Positions 6,240 to 11,180 of a stretch of 11,180 nt of DNA are shown here, one piece after another. The notes beneath the pieces were generated by a model. The model saw only the letters and a list, made by a program, of their open reading frames with translations, ran no database searches and was not told the DNA's origin. Made by a program: the position numbers and the translations under genes. The stretch's first letter is position 1; each line of letters opens with the position of its first letter. The stretch is from an uncultured Eubacterium sp. Lineage in GTDB: Bacteria > Bacillota > Clostridia > Peptostreptococcales > Anaerovoracaceae. Location of the stretch: positions 1-11,180 of the forward strand of contig URXI01000120.1 of assembly GCA_900551775.1 (NCBI GenBank), given 5' to 3'.

Positions 6240-7316
6240 TTATTTGCTTACTTCTTTTCCATAATCCATGACTTTATCCATGACCTTGTTCAAAAGAAGG
6301 GAAGTACGGTATCCTTCCTGGTCGCAGTATTCTTCAATCGTCATCTTAAACTGCTCTTTGAAAGTCTTTTCTGTGTAACCTGAACTCTTAAGAAGATTTT
6401 CCATATACTCTTCGTATTCCTTATCAGTCACTTCCAGATCTTCTTTTTCAGCGATATAATAGCAGACCATATCCTGTTTTACTTTTTCTTTGGCATATTT
6501 TTTGATGGTCTTCTTGAATTCTTTTTCTGTATAGCCGACAGCTTCCAGATAGTCTTTCCATTCGTAGCCGTAAGTTTCTGCCGTCTGTTTAAATGATTTG
6601 GACAAATTCTCTTCTGTCGTCTTCAGTTCTTCTTCCGGATATTTGCTGACCTTTGATTTGTCGACGATCTTTTCCCAGAGTGACTGCTTGATCTCAGTCT
6701 CTGCCTTGGCCTTCTTTTCTTTGAGAAGGTCTTCCTTTACGGACTTCTCATAATCCTTGAGGTTGTCATATTCACTGTTTTTCTTGACGAAGGCTGCATC
6801 GTACTCAGGAACTTCTTCGACCTGTTTGCTGTTGATCGTTACTTCGAAAACAACATCTTTGCCCTGCAGGTCTTTTTCGGAGTAATCCTTCGGGAAGGTC
6901 AGGTTCAGTTTGACTTTTGAGCCGACCTTTTTTCCAATCAGTCCATCGGTAAAGCCGTCGATAAATGGTGTCTGACCAATAGTAATGCTCTGATTATCAG
7001 CGCTACCCTTGTCAAAGGTCTTTCCATCAATTTTTCCTTCGTAGGAAACATCGATGGTATCTCCGTCCTTGACAGTTCCAGATTTAATCGCCTTGGTCTC
7101 TGTCTTTGCTTCCAGGTTTTTCTGAATCTGCTCCTGCACATCATCTTCGCTGACCGACACGGAGACTTTCTTGTATTCCAATCCCTTGTAGTCACCTACT
7201 TTTACATATTCTGAAAGGTCATAATTGTACAATTTGCTGCCACATCCCGATAATAAAAACAGGGAAGTCAGGCAAAGTACGGAAATAATGCCTATTGAAA
7301 AAAATCTTTTCTTCAT
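6240..7316 (-). CDS. Lipoprotein with FKBP-type and trigger-factor-like domains (extracytoplasmic foldase)
   Basis: A 358-residue protein with a lipoprotein signal peptide: KKR, a hydrophobic stretch and the lipobox LSGC with Cys25 as the lipid-anchored residue. The segment at about 83-164 is an FKBP-type peptidyl-prolyl isomerase domain of the trigger factor kind (DGDTIDVSYEGKIDGKTFDKG, then FIDGFTDGLIGKKVGSK). The rest is a lysine/glutamate-rich helical region like the trigger factor C-terminal chaperone domain. The N-terminal ribosome-binding domain of true trigger factor is replaced by the signal peptide and a short linker. I infer a membrane-tethered isomerase or chaperone for secreted proteins, similar in role to PrsA. 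It is a single-gene unit with its own promoter. Automatic annotation may call it simply 'trigger factor', which would misplace it in the cytoplasm. Confidence 0.9.
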   Translation of the reverse strand: MKKRFFSIGIISVLCLTSLFLLSGCGSKLYNYDLSEYVKVGDYKGLEYKKVSVSVSEDDVQEQIQKNLEAKTETKAIKSGTVKDGDTIDVSYEGKIDGKTFDKGSADNQSITIGQTPFIDGFTDGLIGKKVGSKVKLNLTFPKDYSEKDLQGKDVVFEVTINSKQVEEVPEYDAAFVKKNSEYDNLKDYEKSVKEDLLKEKKAKAETEIKQSLWEKIVDKSKVSKYPEEELKTTEENLSKSFKQTAETYGYEWKDYLEAVGYTEKEFKKTIKKYAKEKVKQDMVCYYIAEKEDLEVTDKEYEEYMENLLKSSGYTEKTFKEQFKMTIEEYCDQEGYRTSLLLNKVMDKVMDYGKEVSK

Positions 7317-7367
7317 ACGTTATCCATCCTCTAATCTTAATACTTTTATCCGTTTCCAGACTATCTC

Positions 7368-7396
7368 ATTCTAACATGGGTTTTGTCCATTTTCAA
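7368..7396 (-). promoter_or_regulatory. Promoter of the trigger-factor-like lipoprotein gene
   Basis: TTGAAA (7396-7391), a 17-base spacer and TAGAAT (7373-7368) with an upstream TGT (extended -10) match the sigma-A consensus at 5/6 for each hexamer. Transcription would start about 45 bases before the ATG at 7316. A GAGG lies about 11 bases before that ATG. Confidence 0.7.
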
Positions 7397-7435
7397 ATAT
7401 TATGTCAATATTTCACATAAAATACACAATCATTT

Positions 7436-7485
7436 GAAAAAACATTCTGACCTGCAGGCTTTTAGCCCCCGCAAGCCAGAATGTC
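7436..7485 (-). terminator. Strong terminator at the end of the ABC transporter operon
   Basis: ACATTCTG (7484-7477) pairs with CAGAATGT (7449-7442). Inside it, CTTGCGGG pairs with CCTGCAGG, giving a long stem with a small loop, followed by TTTTTT on the minus strand. It starts about 14 bases after the stop codon of the last permease gene. Confidence 0.9.
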
Positions 7486-7498
7486 ATCGATTCATAAA

Positions 7499-8470
7499 TT
7501 AATGATCTATCGGTACTGCGTCTGAGAGGTCTTCTTGTTTCGCCTCTTTCAGCGCTCTCTTCTTCTTTCTTGAGATACCCGTTACTGTAATGTATACCAA
7601 CATCAGAACGGTGGCCAAATATGGAATTGCCGTCGTCAATTCCGAAGGAACCCCCACCGACTGCAGTCTCAGACCTAACGCCTGGAGGAAGCCGAAGAGG
7701 ATCGCTGCACCGAAGACCTTCGGTGGATTTGCCATGCCGAAGATGACGCAGGCGAAAGCGATAAATCCGCGGTTAGCACTCATGCCTTCCGTGAAGCAGT
7801 TCAAATATCCCAAGGACAGATGGGCTCCTGCAAAGCCGCAGAAGATGCCGCAGAGGATACTCGCCAGTACCTTCATCTTGACCGGACTGACACCGGCTGT
7901 CTCCAGCGCCTCCGGATGTTCACCCGCTGCCCTCATCCAGAAACCGTAAGGCGTCCTATACAGGAATATCCACACGGCGAAGACCAGCAGCCAGGACAGA
8001 TATACAAATATAGAATGACCACTGAGAACAGGTCCGATGAACGGGATTTCCTTGATCAGCGGAATCTCTACCACTGGCAGCCCTTTAATGGACTCAGATA
8101 CCCACGTTCCCACCTGTCCATACACATTACGCAAAATAAATACCGTCAGGCCTGCCGCGAAGGTGTTCAAAGTCATACCGATGATGAATTCGTCGCTCTT
8201 CAGTTTGACCACAAAAAGAGCGAAGAATAGGCCAATGAGAATGCCGACCAACACTGCCGCAAGGACACCCATGGGCGCGCTGACAAACATGAAGCTGAAA
8301 GCCACCGCCACGAAAGCACCTGTCAGAATCATACCCTCCATTCCGATGTTCATGATGCCTGCATGCTCAGTGAATAGTCCGCCGAGAGCCGCCAGGATGA
8401 CAGGGGTTGCGTTACGAATCGTATTTTGAAATAGTCCGACGCTAAATATTGTTGCTATCTGATCCCACAT
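7499..8470 (-). CDS. Nucleoside-type ABC transporter permease (NupQ/YufQ-like)
   Basis: A hydrophobic 323-residue inner-membrane permease of the branched-chain/monosaccharide-type permease superfamily (BPD_transp_2), with about eight to ten membrane segments. The conserved EHAGIMNIGMEGMIL near residues 35-49 is typical of the second permease of BmpA-linked nucleoside importers. The frame is open to 8530, but AAGGAGG stands nine bases before the ATG at 8470, so I start it there. This makes it overlap the end of the preceding permease gene by 29 bases, with the ribosome binding site inside that gene. It would form the heterodimeric channel with that permease. The C-terminus is a charged tail rich in Lys, Glu and Asp. 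The exact solute cannot be read from the sequence. Confidence 0.93.
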   Translation of the reverse strand: MWDQIATIFSVGLFQNTIRNATPVILAALGGLFTEHAGIMNIGMEGMILTGAFVAVAFSFMFVSAPMGVLAAVLVGILIGLFFALFVVKLKSDEFIIGMTLNTFAAGLTVFILRNVYGQVGTWVSESIKGLPVVEIPLIKEIPFIGPVLSGHSIFVYLSWLLVFAVWIFLYRTPYGFWMRAAGEHPEALETAGVSPVKMKVLASILCGIFCGFAGAHLSLGYLNCFTEGMSANRGFIAFACVIFGMANPPKVFGAAILFGFLQALGLRLQSVGVPSELTTAIPYLATVLMLVYITVTGISRKKKRALKEAKQEDLSDAVPIDH

Positions 8471-9554
8471 TTGCGCTGACCTCCTTTCTTGCCTTTGCTT
8501 TTGCCGCTTGCTGCATTCTCTTATGTTCAATCCAGACGGAAATGCCCTTCTGTGCCGCCATCAGGAAGATGATAATTGAAAAAATAATATCATAAATCTG
8601 AGAGGAGATGCCAACAGTCAAATCCATCATAGTTGCACCTGTGCTTAATATTGCAAAGAAGAAACTCATGATGATGATACCGAGCGGGTTGTAGTTCATA
8701 ATCATTGCCACCAGCATGCCGTCAAAGTAAAATTCATTACTCACGCCATCGGTCATGCGGCCTTGATATCCATAGACTAACAACATGCCGACAAATCCAC
8801 AGATAGCCCCCGAGGCTACCATAGACCCGATCATGATTTTTCCACTAGACAGACCAGAAAATTTGGAAAATCTGTAATTTTCTCCAGTTACTTTCATCTC
8901 CAAGCCAACACTGGTCTTTTTCATCACGTACCAAATAAAGAATGTGACTATCGCTCCCGTAATAAATCCTGTGGTTAGATTCGAGGCCATGATCAGTTTA
9001 CTGAACCGCAGCGTATCAGGAAGATAATCGGTACCTTTTGTGATAGACTTTAAAGGTGAATTCCAAGGTCCATTAACGAGATAAGTACAAACCTGTATTG
9101 CTACCGTGTTAAGCATGATAGTGGTGATGACCTCACTGACACCCAATTTCACTTTCAGAATCGCCGGAATCCAGGCATAAAAGCCGCCGACGATGACTGC
9201 ACATAAGAGTGAAATTACGATAATAATTGGTGCGGGCAGACTGGAAAGCCAAAGGCCCGTCATGGTGGCAGCCAACGCACCAAAGAACAACTGTCCTTCA
9301 CCACCGACGTTGAATAGCCCCCCCCTGGCGCCAATAGCTGTTGCAAGACCCAGAAGACAGAGCGTCATAGCTTTGTCTATGGTGTTTCCGATAAAACGCT
9401 CGTTACCGATGGAACCCTTGATCATTGCGCTGTAGCCTTCAATCGGACTGTAACCCGTTATAGCCATCAGAACAGCGCCGATCAGCAGGGCAACGACAAT
9501 ACTGGCAATTAGAGATAGGATGTACTTTGTGTCAATGTTCTTCAAATATTTCAC
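8442..9554 (-). CDS. Nucleoside-type ABC transporter permease (NupP/YufP-like)
   Basis: A 370-residue membrane permease of the same superfamily, the larger partner of the pair. After a first membrane segment (about 11-33) comes a periplasmic-side stretch (GYSPIEGYSAMIKGSIGN, 34-51) and the family block GARGGLFNVGGEGQLFFGA (75-93). It starts with GTG, whose GTGA overlaps the TGA stop of the ATPase gene by four bases. AGGAGG is nine bases upstream, so expression is coupled to the ATPase. The C-terminal tail after the last membrane segment is basic (HKRMQQAAKAKARK). Together with the ATPase and the second permease it forms an importer of the B. subtilis NupOPQ type. Purine nucleosides are the best-known substrates of this class, but other solutes are possible. 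Confidence 0.94.
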   Translation of the reverse strand: MKYLKNIDTKYILSLIASIVVALLIGAVLMAITGYSPIEGYSAMIKGSIGNERFIGNTIDKAMTLCLLGLATAIGARGGLFNVGGEGQLFFGALAATMTGLWLSSLPAPIIIVISLLCAVIVGGFYAWIPAILKVKLGVSEVITTIMLNTVAIQVCTYLVNGPWNSPLKSITKGTDYLPDTLRFSKLIMASNLTTGFITGAIVTFFIWYVMKKTSVGLEMKVTGENYRFSKFSGLSSGKIMIGSMVASGAICGFVGMLLVYGYQGRMTDGVSNEFYFDGMLVAMIMNYNPLGIIIMSFFFAILSTGATMMDLTVGISSQIYDIIFSIIIFLMAAQKGISVWIEHKRMQQAAKAKARKEVSANVGSDSNNI

Positions 9555-11107
9555 GCCTGTCCACCTCCTGCCTGCGTTTCTGCAGCTTTGCTGCGGTCTC
9601 CCGTCATGTAATAACTGATATCCATCTTATCGATTTCTCCCTCTGCAAACTCACCCGTCACTTTCCCTTCGTACATGGTAATGATGCGGTCACTGAGACG
9701 GAAAATTTCATCCAAGTCTGCACTGGCAAGAAGGATTGCACACCCCTGGTTTCTTTTATCAATAATGCTCTGGTGGATGAACTCAATAGCGCCTACGTCC
9801 ACACCTCTGGTCGGCTGGGCGATAATCAAAACTGGCGTATCAAAAGAGAACTCTCTGGCTACGACAACTTTCTGCATGTTACCTCCGGAAAGTGAGCCGA
9901 CCTCTGTATCAATGCCAGCACCTCTGATATCGAACTTCTCAGAAATCTCTTTGGCATACCTCGCAATGGAGGATTTTTTCAGATGAACCTTGTATTTTGA
10001 AAAATCCGGACGGCGCTCCTTGCCAATAATCAAATTCTCTGTGATAGTAGAAGGTGAGGACACACCGGTGGAAATTCTGTCTTCCGGTATATGTGCCAAG
10101 CCTAATTGGCGAATTTGACCAGGGTCCATGCCGTTGATCTTCGTTCCTTCTACGAAAGCCTCCCCAGACAGAATACCTCTCATTCCTGTGATAGCTTCGA
10201 GAAGTTCACTCTGCCCATTGCCTTCAATAGCTGCAATGCCAAGGATTTCTCCCGCATGTACTTTTAAGTTGACGCCTCTTACGGCCAACAGTCCGCGATT
10301 GTCCGCCACCTGTAAGTCCTTTACTTCAATTTCCACATCGCCCTGTGTTCCATGTTTTTCCATCTTGTCAAAAAGGACGTCGCGACCCACCATCATGGAA
10401 GCCAAAATCTTTTCATTGACGTCCTTGGTGTTCTCTACGCCTACCAGCTTACCCTGGCGCATCACGCCGACTCGGTCAGAAATTGCCATGACCTCATAAA
10501 GCTTGTGGGTGATGATGATGACCGTCATATCCTTTTCGCGGCCGATTCTCCTGATAACGTTAAATAGTTCTTCTGTTTCCTGTGGCGTCAGAACTGCTGT
10601 AGGCTCGTCCAAAATCAGGATATCCGCACCGCGATACAGCGTTTTGAGGATTTCCACCCTCTGCTGCAGACCAACACTGATTTCCTGCACTACCGCCTTG
10701 GGATCTACTACTAAACCGTAATCATCGACCAAATCCTGAGTAGCCTTTTCTGCCGCTTTTAAGTCATAGAAAACTTTGTGCTTTCTCTGCTCTTTACTGA
10801 GAGCGATGTTCTGCGCCACAGTAAAGGACGGCACCAACATGAAGTGCTGATGTACCATACCGACTCCATTTTCAATGGCTTCGCTGGGCGTATGTTTTTC
10901 CATCTTGTTACCCTTGATGTAGACATTTCCGTTGGTCGGTGTATTGATACCGTAGAGGATATTCATCAAGGTACTCTTCCCTGCGCCATTTTCCCCTACC
11001 AAAGCGAAGACCTCGCCCTTCTTAATATCAAAAGAAACGTTGTCATTAGCTAACACGCCAGGAAACTGCATGGATATGTTCTCGAATTTTATGATTGTAT
11101 CTTGCAA
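9551..11107 (-). CDS. Nucleoside-type ABC transporter ATP-binding protein (NupO/YufO-like, two ATPase domains)
   Basis: A cytoplasmic ATPase of 518 residues with two fused nucleotide-binding domains, powering the two permeases encoded next. Domain 1 is complete: Walker A GENGAGKS (38-45), signature SVGLQQ (144-149), Walker B LILDEP (164-169) and switch His201. Domain 2 is degenerate: GNGQSE replaces the Walker A lysine (about 296-301), LSGGNMQK is kept (406-413), and the Walker B acidic pair is replaced by Ala-Gln (IIAQPTRG, 430-431). Such asymmetry is usual in this family and in RbsA. The frame is open to the window edge (GTG at 11179), but homology begins just after the TTG at 11107. That codon has GAGG seven bases upstream and gives the family's usual length, so TTG is the preferred start. 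The binding-protein gene (BmpA type) is expected upstream, outside the window. Confidence 0.92.
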   Translation of the reverse strand: MQDTIIKFENISMQFPGVLANDNVSFDIKKGEVFALVGENGAGKSTLMNILYGINTPTNGNVYIKGNKMEKHTPSEAIENGVGMVHQHFMLVPSFTVAQNIALSKEQRKHKVFYDLKAAEKATQDLVDDYGLVVDPKAVVQEISVGLQQRVEILKTLYRGADILILDEPTAVLTPQETEELFNVIRRIGREKDMTVIIITHKLYEVMAISDRVGVMRQGKLVGVENTKDVNEKILASMMVGRDVLFDKMEKHGTQGDVEIEVKDLQVADNRGLLAVRGVNLKVHAGEILGIAAIEGNGQSELLEAITGMRGILSGEAFVEGTKINGMDPGQIRQLGLAHIPEDRISTGVSSPSTITENLIIGKERRPDFSKYKVHLKKSSIARYAKEISEKFDIRGAGIDTEVGSLSGGNMQKVVVAREFSFDTPVLIIAQPTRGVDVGAIEFIHQSIIDKRNQGCAILLASADLDEIFRLSDRIITMYEGKVTGEFAEGEIDKMDISYYMTGDRSKAAETQAGGGQA

Positions 11108-11180
11108 AGCTTTTACCTCGCATTTCTCCGTAGTTTTTATTTTTAATTCAAGTATCAAACAAAGCGTGGCGTTTAACACG

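Noticed and set aside
11108..11180. Coding extension of the ATPase gene to the window edge, or the tail of the upstream binding-protein gene.
   Set aside because: The residues before the TTG at 11107 look unlike the family. Another frame ends at TGA about 30 bases in, but ten codons are too few to assign to a BmpA-type gene.
1..11180. CRISPR arrays, insertion sequences, tRNA or rRNA genes, phage or defence genes.
   Set aside because: Reading both strands showed only short inverted repeats explained by terminators and the riboswitch. No direct repeat arrays, transposases, tRNA-like cloverleaf or rRNA segments were seen.

Overview
The window looks like chromosomal core sequence from a Clostridia-type (low-to-mid GC, Gram-positive) anaerobe. 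The evidence is strong AGGAGG-type ribosome binding sites, a YlmC/YmxH sporulation-type PRC-barrel gene next to nrdR, a lipid-anchored foldase with a lipobox, a glycine riboswitch with a Rho-independent terminator, and a BmpA/Nup-type nucleoside ABC transporter operon. The genus cannot be told from the sequence alone. Every convincing gene lies on the minus strand, so transcription runs from high to low coordinates. No mobile elements, rRNA, tRNA or CRISPR arrays were seen.

Layout in transcription order: (1) 11107-7499, three tightly coupled genes of a nucleoside-type ABC importer: a double-ATPase subunit and two permeases. They end in a strong terminator at 7436-7485, and the substrate-binding lipoprotein gene presumably lies just outside the window. 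(2) 7316-6240, a lipoprotein with FKBP and trigger-factor-like parts, with its own well-formed promoter and a terminator at 6151-6207. (3) 6214-4513, a promoter, a single-aptamer glycine riboswitch, an intrinsic terminator and an AGCS-family amino acid:cation symporter, ending in a hairpin at 4477-4503. (4) 4392-1705, a probable operon of ylmC-like gene, nrdR, cmk and a DUF1015 gene, closed by a terminator at 1644-1685. A promoter-like element overlapped by a NrdR-box-like palindrome sits just before nrdR. (5) 1623-49, a class B penicillin-binding protein, followed after one base by the possible start of another gene that leaves the window.

The units belong to separate processes: nucleoside uptake, extracytoplasmic protein folding, glycine-responsive amino acid transport, nucleotide metabolism (CMP phosphorylation and ribonucleotide reductase control) and peptidoglycan synthesis. 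The most informative points are regulatory. Repeated AGAGCCGA segments in the riboswitch leader suggest an OFF-switch mechanism. The promoter of that transcript is interleaved with the terminator of the gene before it. A NrdR-box-like site suggests autoregulation of nrdR. I found no clearly undescribed multi-gene system here.
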